Shown here piece after piece: positions 44,560 through 54,549 of a stretch of DNA of 64,000 bases. Source of the DNA: Paramacrobiotus metropolitanus (lineage: Eukaryota > Tardigrada > Eutardigrada > Parachela > Macrobiotidae); NCBI RefSeq assembly GCF_019649055.1, contig NW_026570319.1, positions 124,001-188,000 of the forward strand, read 5' to 3'. The notes under the pieces were generated by a model that had not been told where the DNA came from, did no database searches, and saw only the letters and a program-made list of their open reading frames with translations. A program made the translations under genes and the position numbers. Each line of letters starts with the position of its first letter. Within the stretch, counting starts at the first letter, position 1.

Positions 44560-45940
44560 CTACTGCTGCTGCTTCTTCTCGTTGACCTTCTTTTTCTTGC
44601 GCCGATCATTGCGGAGACCTGTGCCAATGTTACTCCCGTTCTTGGCCACGGTCTGCCGCTCTTTCCGCTGCTTCTCGGCACGGTGGGCACGGACGGCAGC
44701 TTTGTGCTTCTCCTCGGATTCCTTCCGCTCTTTGGCGGCGCGCTCATCAGCATCCTTCCGCGCCTCAGCCGCTCGCTCATCGGCCGCTTTCTTCTCCCGC
44801 CGTGCTCGCTCATCCGCATCCCTCTGCTCCTGCGCTTCCCGCTCTTCCTTTTCCTTTTTTGCCCGGGCAGCTCGCTCATCTGCCGCCTTCTGCTCCCCCT
44901 CGACCCGCTCCGCCACTTGGTGCTTCTCCGCTGCCTCACGCTGCGCCCGTTTTCTCGCCTGCAGTTCGGCTGTACGCTCTGCCACAGACAAACAATTAGC
45001 ATTAAAAACTAAGAGAACATAAATTTGACACAGAACCGAATCTTTAATTCACTGCACTTAGCATCATACTTTGGGCGACGCGCTCAATGGCTCTATACAT
45101 GGCAATGTACAGCCGATCGCCCATGGCGGGAGCAATATGCACTTTATCTGTGTGCAGGAACTTGTCCTTATGGATGGCGACATTCCCAAGCTCGAAGGCA
45201 GGCATGTTGATGAAATGCCAGTTGTTCCGGGCATTTTCGCCCTCCACGCAAAACTTCCGCAGGCTCTCGTTGATATAGCGGATGGCGATATTGCAGTGGG
45301 GTCGGTTGATCTCGGTCTCCGGCACTTGCATCACAAAAATTGGGCTATAATAATGCTGCAGGGCGTTTTTAACAGCATTTAATTGGGTGATTATGTCGGA
45401 TGCCGGCTTGTGGTGATGGGTAGTACTTAAGCGCTTCCCGTACCAGAAATTCTTCACATCGTTAGTGCCGGCAAGGAGAATGAGCTTCTTCCGACGGTCG
45501 GCAGGAGGCAGCGCAGTCCCGTAGTGCTCGCGGGCCAGCTGGATCATGTTCCACAGGACTTGGTTGAAGGTGGCCCCGGCCTCCACGTGGAATAGGGCAT
45601 CGCGCTTCGCAATGGTTGGGTAGCGGCGGTATACTACGGTGGTCGAATGGCGCCAGCTCTTCCCGGACTTGATCCAGCTGTCCGTGACAAGGAGCGTACG
45701 GCGGCCCTGGGAATCTGTTCCGACAACGACCTTCACCTGTCCATATTCGCCCACAACGTCAGTACTGTTGAGGCGCTTCAGCTTCGTGAATGCTTCTTCG
45801 CTCAAGAAGCGGTATTGGGATTCGTGTTCCTCAAGAGGTGGACGCGGATGGACCAGGTAATCGCAGTTCGCGGCTTCAGCATCTGGAATTGGGATGTGTT
45901 CGTCCCCCAACGTGTCGATGGGCAACAGTTCTGACTCCAT
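44560..45940 (-). CDS. SGNH/GDSL hydrolase-like protein with coiled-coil tail (Polinton cargo)
   Basis: Minus strand. The 298-residue first part has block motifs of SGNH hydrolases: VTDSWIKSG (candidate catalytic Ser in a D-S context), ILLAGTNDVKNF (block III, GxND) and FLHTDKVHIAP (block V, D..H). These enzymes act as esterases or lipases. The second part (44560-44991) is an extreme Ala/Glu/Arg/Lys coiled coil built on a repeated ADERAA unit. A GT-AG intron between about 45053 and 44994 would join the parts in phase; otherwise they are two genes. SGNH domains are known in some transposons (for example CR1-type LINEs), but this combination is new to me. Confidence 0.6.
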
Positions 45941-46300
45941 AACGCAGCAGCTACTACCTGCAAAAAGCTTTCAAGACACGCAATATAATTAGTACGTACT
46001 ACATACGTACGTATTGTATGCAGTCTATGAAAGTACTTGATTATCATTATTATTACGAGTGAATAATATTTGTGTTAAATTAGAAATTGCTTAATTTAAA
46101 TACTAGTAGTACGTACGGATCCATCGTGTGCCATGCAGAATACCTATAGTGTACAGACAGATACTACTTACGCGTACACTTCCGGGGAGGATATGGAAGG
46201 CTACCCGTTTGTCCGTCCGTCCGTCACAGCGGCGAGTCCAGGTCGCGACGCCTGCACTACTACCACCCAACTTTATCAGTCAGGTAGCAGTCTCTGTCCG
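45941..46300. other. Upstream region of the SGNH gene
   Basis: Repeated TACGTA/GTACGT palindromes lie around 45990-46010 and 46105-46115. A probable 3' splice site lies just before the SGNH ATG, so a non-coding first exon may lie here. No gene supported. Confidence 0.3.
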
Positions 46301-46301
46301 G

Positions 46302-46523
46302 TAAACCGATTGTGAGTCAGTTACGCGGACTGCAGGCGGTGGCACACCGACCGATGCGCTGCTAAACCAACGGTTAGTCAGTTGCCACAACGCATCAATC
46401 GGCAACTGGTCCCTGATGGAGAGGTGCAGGACAGCAGGTGGCTGGAATACGGCACGGACACGTCGCGGCGAAGAGGGCAGGAGGCGATGCTGGGATTGCT
46501 GAACCAACTGTAAAAGTCAGTTA
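46302..46523. repeat. Three degenerate direct repeats near the right end
   Basis: The unit AACCRA(Y)xGT..AGTCAGTT is present at 46302-46324, 46363-46386 and 46501-46523, with GC-rich text between. The function is unknown. Confidence 0.4.
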
Positions 46524-46819
46524 CCGCAATACCCCCGCACTACCGGAAGGAGCTGGCTTGGACAGAGACTGCGGAGCGAGGAACGGCCGGCACTGATCAG
46601 TCAGACGATTCCGGTGGAAACTGCAATAGAAAAAACACTGGTAAGATACAAGTATTGGTACACGTACACCTACACCACTACTGCTCTACGAAATATGCAC
46701 AGAAAATATTCACATTAGCTTTCCTTGTTGCCAGTATACTAAAGTATTAGATAAATCAGTACTGTGACTACTTGCATAATGTGCAGATAGAACCCACCGC
46801 AACCGCCCGCGCGTTGCAG

Positions 46820-46890
46820 TGGTCTGAACACTGACTTCGCTGGTTGCGAAGTTGGTCACTACAGCCCGTGGGTGGCTGGTAGCTTGCCCG
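46820..46890. repeat. Degenerate extra copy of the inner TIR segment
   Basis: The segment with CTTCGCTGGTTGCGAAG and CCCGTGGGTGGCTGG resembles the inner right TIR (48540-48590: CTTCGTTGGTAGCGAAG, CCCGTGAGTGG) in the same orientation. Confidence 0.5.
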
Positions 46891-46899
46891 CCAAATACA

Positions 46900-48460
46900 C
46901 TTACACATAAATTCCACTGTAATAAAATTAGTTCTTAAAAAGCTCAACAATCAGATATTTCTGCTAAAAAGCCAAAAATAAATGAGATATTTGGATTCAA
47001 GTGTGGGCAGTAACAAAATATTCCCCCTTGCTCCCATTGAACAACAAAATCTTTTTCTTATTTTTTGTCTGATAGTTCTTATTCTAGCGCAACTTTTGTA
47101 GTCATATTTCTGTGGTAGGAGTTAACACGGAGAGAGCGGAAGCGGAATTTTTTACTTCCACTTTTTCCCCCAAAAATCGCTGCTTAATAAGGAATATTCA
47201 TGTCCAGTCAATAATTTTTTAAAAACATTTAGACGCGCGAGAACCATCAAAGAATATTGCGGTTTTCTTGTGGCCCTTTTCTTGTGGCCCTGGCCCCTCA
47301 AAGAACCATTCAAAAACTAACTTTACCCTCTCCTATTAACCCCAGCCTTACTCGTTCCGGGCGCATCAACGGGTTTCAATTTTGACATGACTGGATCCGC
47401 AATAAAAAACTGCACTAACGAAATTGAAAATAAACACCAAAATTGTTTGTAGAATTATTTTTCGAATTATTTTACTCAACTCCCCACACTTGATGCGATC
47501 AACCTGTATTCTTGATTTAACTGATTTTTTTTAAAAATTCAAATAAAATGGAAATTTAAAAAATCAGTGACGAACCCGATAGGTGAGCGAGAAACAATCC
47601 GAGCGCTGACGGATGATCAAGAGGCAGGAAGTTACTCCGCGGTGTTATCGTGTAGCGGATTGCCCAGTGTGCAACTTATGGTTTTATCCGTTCAGCTTGT
47701 TTTATTCTTTCCCGGATGGCTAATTTTTTCCTGTAATACCAAATAAAACCCATATCCACTTTATGCATACATCAAACACTGGATCACGACGCAACCCCGA
47801 CAGCAATACGCAGACACAGGGCAAAGTGAAAGCTGTACCGTTTACATGCACACTCTCGGGGCTGGAATCCAAGGTTGGCAGATGCTGAACGGTTAAGGAG
47901 ATGCTCCCGTAGACGCGGCAAAATCAGCCTGCCACACAATTTCGACTGGATAGCGAATTCTAGAATACGTAGTAGAAATGTACGTGAAAATATTGTGACA
48001 GATCTTAAAGTCGCTTCCGCCTTACGATGCTACAATTCTATAAAAACAAACCTAAAAACCTGGAGAGCCATCATTTCTGTCACTTACGAAGCAAAATAAA
48101 AATCCTTACCGGATAAAGATGGCTAATCCAAGAGTATGGGGAAGATTGAGCAGCCACAATAACCACCACAGGTAAATCGAGACCAAAAAAGAATCAGGGA
48201 TATAGCGCTGTTTGCTTGTCGTAAACACTATGGGACACCATCAATTCCCTATTGGCACAGCATAATTTACACGGTTAAATAACGGAAAACCTTAAAAACA
48301 CGTGGGATAAACTTGAACTGGGCTGATTTAAAAGCCTTTAAAGACATCAGCGGGTTCTTCTTTTGCTGGGGACTCCAACGCAGTTGCAAACGCAAAGTAC
48401 CGTGTGGCAAAAAGTGGGCCGTGTGCCTTGGCAACTGGGCGCAGGGTAAAATGCAGGTAA
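46900..48460. other. Subterminal non-coding region
   Basis: About 1.5 kb of AT-rich DNA with one open frame (47875-48099) that lacks any recognisable domain. Nothing else supported. Confidence 0.4.
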
Positions 48461-48466
48461 AGCTGT

Positions 48467-48499
48467 CTGCGCTGTATCTCTTACACAGATACAGCGCAG
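48467..48499. repeat. Perfect 13-bp stem with 7-base loop abutting the right TIR
   Basis: CTGCGCTGTATCT and its exact reverse complement are separated by seven bases, ending one base before the right TIR. Confidence 0.7.
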
Positions 48500-48500
48500 T

Positions 48501-48773
48501 TATATGTGCGGCGCAGCCTGACCACCCGCAGGCTGGCTGACACCTGCTTCGTTGGTAGCGAAGTACGTCACTTTGGCCCGTGAGTGGTTGACGGCTTTAT
48601 TAATATGTTAATTTAATATTGATTTATACAGATGTTTATTTTAACTTTGAAAATAGTATTATTTAATATTTTATTTTATTATTTAATTCCAGGGGCAGTT
48701 GGGGGTGCCTGCTTCTGGGGGGCAGTGGATCAGGGGTGGCGCCCAATGGCGCCAGAATGATCACTTATCATCA
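48501..48773. repeat. Right terminal inverted repeat of the Polinton
   Basis: Reverse complement of 512-788, with the outer 90 bases almost identical. It is followed by the CTCCTA duplication at 48774-48779. Confidence 0.93.
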
Positions 48774-48779
48774 CTCCTA

Positions 48780-49227
48780 CATAGTTCTCATTGTTAAAAG
48801 AAAACTGCGCCCTCTTGATTGTCTCCGTTACATGCAATATCATTGTGGAACTAGCAGAATTTGTAAACGAAAATTTCACTCTTTGAAAACGTCAGTACCG
48901 GCGATGTCAGCGACGACAATACCAGCTGCGAAAATGATTTCCAGCGGACCGTACAGACTACAGACCGCTGAAAACTGTTCAGGAAAGCGTCCTGAATGCA
49001 CAAATGCACAGGTAGGCACTCAAGTGACTCAACAGAGCATCTACCGGTAGTTATTGCTGGATCCAAGCCGCCTCTCCCGTACAGCTTATTATGCACCTGT
49101 ACGAGCGTCTAACAGAATGGGCTAATGGTGTGTCGTATGCAGGTGCAGGCCGGTTAATCCAGGCACGACGCATTTCCTTGCCAAATGAGACTACGAGTAC
49201 GAATAGCGTTCACTCACTCTCCAGTCA
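48780..49227. other. Right host flank before Ig gene A
   Basis: No supported gene. Part of 49090-49227 is similar to the upstream regions of Ig genes B and C (TGTACGAG...C, ATCCAGGCA, CATTTCC.TGCCAA). Confidence 0.45.
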
Positions 49228-49247
49228 CATTCCATTCTCTGCACACG
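49228..49247 (+). promoter_or_regulatory. Conserved upstream block of Ig gene A
   Basis: CATTCCATTCTCTGCACACG lies 228 bases before the ATG. Near-identical blocks lie 199 bases before gene B (54351) and 237 before gene C (58555). Confidence 0.5.
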
Positions 49248-49455
49248 GCACGCAGATTATTTATCACCTGAGTTCGATTTGGCGCAGTGGCATGGCCGAA
49301 ACGGTTGCATCATAATTTTTGTTTTGTCTACGGACAGAAAATTTACAGCTGCCAATTTCGTGAATTTATCCAAAGTATGATCGATATTTAATTAGGTGCG
49401 ACTTTTTGGCATAAGGTCCTAACCTAGGGTTGAATAATAAGTACTCTCGAGATCC

Positions 49456-52400
49456 ATGGCGCTGGATTGGAAGCTGCTATTGGTGATTACGAGCATGGCC
49501 CTCGTCATGCGATGTCCCTCCGGGACCCGTGGCTGTCCTCGACCACCGTCGTCCCGACCCTGGTTACTGGAGCCTTATAATAGCCGCGCCGGGCACTGTT
49601 CATGGATGTATTATGCGCCGACGCCGCAGTACAGGAATCATTACCAAATCACGTTGTGGAGAAAGAGCCCTCATTACCACGAGCAACTGCTGTGCTTGAT
49701 TAACGCCCTGACTGACGGTAGGTTTAATAACGTTACGCAGTGTCCGCAAACATCAGGGCTTTAATATCATTGCATTAGTGGCTGTTCATACAGTGTAGCG
49801 TTGGTTCATACACTGCATTATATCTTATATGGCACTGTACCGTAAGTAATTTCATATACTCGTACCGTAATTATCGAATGCTCTGCATTTTATTATAGCC
49901 CAGAGTGCTCCAGTTACGGGGATGACTTCTATTGTGGGAGGGCCTATAATTCGATAATTACGGTACCTACTAAAAATTCTGTATTTAAAATAATACGTGT
50001 TGGTAGAAGATAATTATCATACAATTGATACGTACAGAGTACGTTGAGAACATAATATATATACATATTTGGCTTTATTACGGTATTTTACCGTTTCTGC
50101 CTCGTGTACATGTAGACCGCCTGCCACTGTCCAAAAAAGTTGATTTCATAACGGAAGGCAATCCTGTTCGATTATCCTGTCATCCACTGGAAAATGTCCA
50201 CCGGAACATTCACATCATGCCCGACCATTTTACCGGCTTTTATGACCATGGCACCGGTCTCTACTTCTGGACCAAGGACTCGCGGCATTTCTGCGAAAAA
50301 TGGGAGCGGACTCATAAAGATTATAAGTGCCACGGGGCCGTTGATCGTAACGCGCCGGATGGCGAACTATGGATCAAGTCTTTCACAGCGGCGGACGAGG
50401 GCGACTACGCCTGCGCGTTTATCGAGAAGTGCGAGATTGAGGGCTGGTGGTGTTCGCTTCGTGTGGGGCTGGCTTACCGCCTCCGTGTGGCGCCCAAAAG
50501 TGAGTATATCAGCTTATAGCACAAGAAAATTCATTATTTTTCTATCCAGTTAATTAGTTTGCAGCTTTGCACCCCGAATTAAACAGATTAAAATAAAATC
50601 TTCATACAAAATATAATTCTCATCGCTATAATTATTTTTTTACTATCAGCAATTTTTTGTAGCATGTTCCTTGGGTCACACTCTTTCATTATTGACTGAT
50701 TTTATTATTCTGTTCAGAGAAAAACAATTTTTATGGTATCGACTGGACTAACGTCGTCGATGTGCTTTGTAAAGGATTACCGGCGCCGTAACTTAATAAA
50801 CGCTCCGGGGCGATAATTTCGGGGGGGGGGGCTTTTATTATTTCGTGGCCTACGGGAGGGGGCGTTTAAAACCGCACGGGGCGTTAATTTCGGGGGGGGG
50901 GCGTTAATATCGGGTTTTACGGTATGTGGTATTTTTATTATTAACAGAAACTGCAGTGCCGGCGCGTACCACCCCTGGTGCAACAAAGTCCTATCCACCG
51001 ACAACTCAGAAACAAATTCAGCCGGTATCATCGGCTAGCTTCATCACACCGCCGACCGCTTTACTGCCCACACAGTGGTTTAGCACAGATACCACAAAGG
51101 GAGAACAAGCTTCCAGCGCCACTCAAACGACAGGTACACGCCCTATTTAGTTGGCAAAAAATTTTTGCGAACATTTTCTTTTTTCGCGAATATTTGCGTT
51201 TAGTTATGTACATTTCTTGAACCGGCATTTTTTCCGCGTTTTTTTCGGCGGGTTACAGTCTGACAAATGCAACCGCTCAAAGGTTTGCATCACATTTTCT
51301 GATTTTCCCAATACAGGTGAAAAAATTATTAACTTTTGGAAAGAGAAATGCAGAGATAATATACGCGGCACCGAGTTATCTCGATGAAGTGGATGCTTTT
51401 TACAATTTTAGCGGGTTTGATGGGAAATACGACATCAAGTGACACCACAGCGTTCTGGACAACAGCGATATCAGACGTCTCAGCAGCGGAAATAATCGAT
51501 AGCAAAGATCTGTATTCAAGCCTTGGAGAAACACCTACAGTATTTCAGCTTCCTGGTAATTCCTGTTTTGATGCAGTTAATAAATAAATATAAAATTCGC
51601 AATCCGAAATCAAACCATCATAATATTCTTTATTTATTCAATGAGTAAACATAATTTTACCGATATTTTTGATATTTTTGTTATATTGTTTGATCTTATT
51701 CTAATTAGCATTTTTAAGCAGCGAGCAGGAATGCAATCGTAACCGCTTCCATCGCTAGTGCCACATCCCCATCTCCCAGTACCGGTAAAAAAATCATTAT
51801 TTATTGAGCTTACACTTTTACTTTTATTGCAAAGTAAGTCATCAGTCTGAATTATTGTTTGGCTATAATTTTAGCGCAGTTGGTGGGAAACGTGACATCG
51901 ACTGTCTACATGGCGACAGCGACCGGGCCAGCGACGTCGCGAGACACCTCGTCGGCTCCAATAAGCATCGTTTCTGCTGACGACGAATCCCGAAACTCGA
52001 GCGCGGACGGCATATTTCACCCGCTCGGTAATCCTTCAGTCGATTGCATCAATATACATATACATATTTTTTAACGTTTAAAATTTGATCGTTTTAATTA
52101 GTGTAAATCTGCGCAAGCGTACTGACATGCGTACTGGCGGCTGCCAAAAAAACTATCAGAATATACATATTCACATGATTTCACTGGTTTGCATGGCTGC
52201 TGATATTATTGAGTCAATTATCATTGCATAATCATTGCTGTTTATTAGTATTAAATTTATCGAGATCAGTATGATTTATAATTTAAAATTATAAATCATA
52301 CTGATCTCGATAAATTTAATACTAATAAACAGCAATGATTATGCAATGATAATTATTAATTTTCTTTCAAAGTCGCCTTTAACAGTCATAAGAATTTAGT

Positions 52401-52833
52401 TTTATTACGTATTTTTATGATACAAGACTATTCCATGATAAAAACTTTTGATGGTATCGGTGCAGGGCGATGCAGTTTGTTAAACGTAGTGAATAAATTC
52501 ATAAATAAACTATAGTACAAATGCAGTGTTCTCTGTTTTCTGCCTGGTACTTTAATTAAAAACCGCATTTTCCTTTTCATATATGCAGATGAAAATAACT
52601 CGTCGATCAGCGAAACGGTCTCAGTAGGCACTCCGCTGTCCACCGTAGCCAGCTCGACCGTCACTGAAGAAGAAAATGTGTCCACAGAAACCGTAAACGA
52701 TACGGAGGAGGTCACCGAATTCGACTGGGTTCCGTCGGATCAGCGCCGTCACACCATGTACCCGTCCGAGTGTCCGGCCTGCACCGGGAACTGTCCTTGT
52801 CCGCCATCGAAGCGCAAGCGCAAGCATTTATGA
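49456..52833 (+). CDS. Secreted Ig-domain protein, paralogue A (7 exons)
   Basis: Exons: 49456-49717, 50116-50499, 50948-51133, 51412-51555, 51722-51784, 51875-52027 and 52589-52833. All introns are GT-AG and phase 1. Exon 1 encodes a signal peptide (LLLVITSMALVM) and a short Pro/Cys module ending LLCLINALTD. Exon 2 is one V-like Ig domain: Cys in VRLSC, Trp in YFWTKD, and FTAADEGDYACAF with the second Cys, plus an extra Cys pair (FCEKW, YKC). Exons 3-6 are a Ser/Thr-rich stalk. The last exon ends with ECPACTGNCPCP and the basic KRKRKHL. No membrane helix is seen, so it is probably secreted. Gene A is the first of three tandem copies. Ig plus mucin-like stalk suggests adhesion or recognition, but I do not know the family. 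Confidence 0.8.
50777..50940. repeat. G-rich repeated block in intron 2 of Ig gene A
   Basis: Units like GGGCGTTAATTTCGGGG recur with runs of 9-11 G. The block starts TACCGGCGCCG and ends TTTTACGGTA, so it may be a small transposon with weak inverted ends. Confidence 0.35.
51412..52027 (+). repeat. Duplicated small phase-1 exons of the stalk
   Basis: Exons 51412-51555 and 51875-52027 share the junction ATTTTAG/CG and the start GG(G/A)AA...ACATC. Gene B has a third relative at 56893-57000. They code for A...N.TS-type glycosylation segments. Confidence 0.6.
52216..52354. repeat. Perfect 139-bp palindrome
   Basis: Two exactly complementary 69-base arms (52216-52284 and 52286-52354) flank one central base, in the last intron of Ig gene A. 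Confidence 0.9.
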
Positions 52834-53320
52834 AATTTTGGTTCGGTCGATTTCTCATGGCACTGCCACTGTGCTATAGTCAGGTTAAGAAAAATTAGCG
52901 CTAAGTTATGTTCTCCATTTGCTATGTCAGAAACTGTTATACCAATAAGCGTTGTTTTGGGGAAAATATCGGAGCGGCTGTTTTTCTACTGCGTGATGCA
53001 TGGATAAGTTTCAGTAATTCGATAAACTGGTGATTCTTAGCGGTCGGCAACCAGAAACCAGAATGAAATAATCGTAATAAAAGCTGCGATGATTCCGCTG
53101 CACTGATTAATTTTATTTTAATCGTACTGTCGTGCAACGATATCGCGCACTTTCTTACGTTTTATTGTACGCTCTACAAATCAACGAGACTAATGTAAAA
53201 TTAATATTGTAAATCACACTAAGGTAAGTTGTTAGCAAATAGCAATTTATGCACACTAAGGCAAGTTGAATAAACGCCGAATAAACCGCGCGCAGCTTAT
53301 TTCGCCTGTTAAAAAAGCAC
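52834..53320. other. Intergenic after Ig gene A
   Basis: AT-rich, no supported gene. Confidence 0.4.
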
Positions 53321-53322
53321 AT

Positions 53323-53600
53323 TTACTGTTTGGCGTTCGGAAATTTTGCATTTCGATTTCTCCCACCTGGGACAATGGACGGAATGAATGAATGGATCGA
53401 ACAATTTCCGAACGCGTCGTACTGGCTGTGGAGGGCAGTGCAGGAGCAGCGATCGATCGCCGTCCTAGTTTCGTTGCCAAAACATCCTTCTGTCGTCCAG
53501 TTTCCAGCGTTATCTGTACGCATGATACGCAGTAGCCAACTAACCGGGCCGAAACAAATACCTTCGTACAAATTAACTGTAAATGCTGCATTATGCCGCG
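53323..53600 (-). pseudogene. Possible GPS-motif fragment of an adhesion-GPCR-like gene
   Basis: Minus strand frame with GNWTTEGCFGNETRTAIDRC, then CSCTALHSQYDAFG. The pattern W...GC ... C.C ... H ... F resembles the GPS autoproteolysis motif of adhesion GPCRs and polycystins. No seven-helix region or flanking exons were found, so it is a lone exon or a relic. The plus-strand frame over the same bases looks like its shadow. The call is weak. Confidence 0.3.
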
Positions 53601-53842
53601 CTTCTTTCGTGTATCCCAGTACCGCAGAACGTCATACAGGCGATTTTCTGGCGGTGATGTTCAGTGGTATTGTGCAAGAAGAACGGCTTTCATTATTTTA
53701 TTTAACACACATGCTTGCTCTTTCGCTTCCTTTTTTTCTGCGTTGGAAATCAGAAAAAAATGCAATCGAGTGACATGATTGTCACACGACAAGAACTGTT
53801 TACATGTTGGCCGATACGGTTAGTGCTCAGTAGATAAACGCC

Positions 53843-53916
53843 GTACGCAATATCGTACGCAATATACGCAATATACTGTACGCAATATACGCAATATGCG
53901 CAATATCGTACGCAAT
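53843..53916. repeat. Tandem repeat of (GTA)CGCAATAT units
   Basis: Irregular tandem copies of TACGCAATA and CGCAATATC lie about 630 bases upstream of Ig gene B. Confidence 0.7.
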
Positions 53917-54350
53917 CAGCAGAACAATCCTCGTTCCATGCCGGTTTTGAGAAAGTGCTGCCGAACATGAATAATATTATTAAGCCCCTGTACGAGTGCG
54001 TATTGGCTGTCGTAGGTGAGCCGAGAGAGCGTCAATCGGGGCAATACATACACATTTCCATGCCAATGTGCACTAACGCAGGAATATCGATAGTACGCAT
54101 TCCAGAGAACATTCCTGAACCCTTGGCTGCCAGCCAGTGCCGTATTTAATAGGGATGTGCTGTCGTACAATCGTACTGTTCGTATACGAGCGCCTGTAAG
54201 AAGTACAGTACAGGTGTAGAAGCTGTAGGTGGATTATTAATTGCGTTAATAAAGGCGTGTCTTGTACGGGTGTGTGCTTATCCAGGCACCAAGCATTTCC
54301 ATGCCAATCGAGACTGTGTGACGATCTTTTCAGCTCTAAGTCTATTCCTG

Positions 54351-54370
54351 CATTCCATTCTCTGCACACG
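54351..54370 (+). promoter_or_regulatory. Conserved upstream block of Ig gene B
   Basis: Same CATTCCATTCTCTGCACACG block as in front of gene A, 199 bases before the ATG. Confidence 0.5.
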
Positions 54371-54549
54371 TCACTGATTGCTTGACAATTACCAGTTCGA
54401 TATCGCGCAGTAAATTACTGCGTTTTGCATCATACTTCCAGTTAAGGAAGGGAACGCCTATGATTGGGAAACTCCTGCCAATATCACTGCCAATATTGGG
54501 AATATCGCTGCCAATTGGGAAACACATCTGCAGTGTGGCCCAGTGAGTC

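Larger units (their letters stand above)
512..48773. mobile_element. Giant Polinton/Maverick with extensive cargo, interrupted copy
   Basis: The element is bounded by inverted terminal repeats (512-788 and 48501-48773) and a 6-bp target duplication. It carries the Polinton hallmark set: integrase, major capsid protein, protein-primed DNA polymerase B and packaging ATPase. It spans 48.3 kb including a nested LTR element of 13.6 kb, so its own length is about 34.7 kb. Cargo includes RNR small subunit, thymidylate kinase, two BIR proteins, a double dsRBD protein, a JmjC/OTU gene, an SGNH hydrolase and a spliced membrane glycoprotein. Several core genes are interrupted (of the order of ten breaks in total, plus the LTR insertion), so it is a fossil. 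The near-identity of the outermost 90 bp of the two TIRs argues against great age. Confidence 0.93.

Noticed and set aside
44582-45022. Plus-strand Ser/Ala-rich frame opposite the coiled coil
   Set aside because: Mirror image of the charged repeat; the minus-strand frame has the coherent coiled-coil pattern.
47875-48099. Small basic frame near the right end
   Set aside because: 74 residues, no motif and no promoter seen. Not supported as a gene.
50810-50900. Long G runs as a possible sequencing or G-quadruplex signal
   Set aside because: They are part of a small repeated block. With two runs only, no quadruplex claim can be supported by reading alone.
53330-53773. Plus-strand 147-residue frame
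   Set aside because: No recognisable domain. The minus strand over the same bases has a motif-like pattern, although that is weak too.
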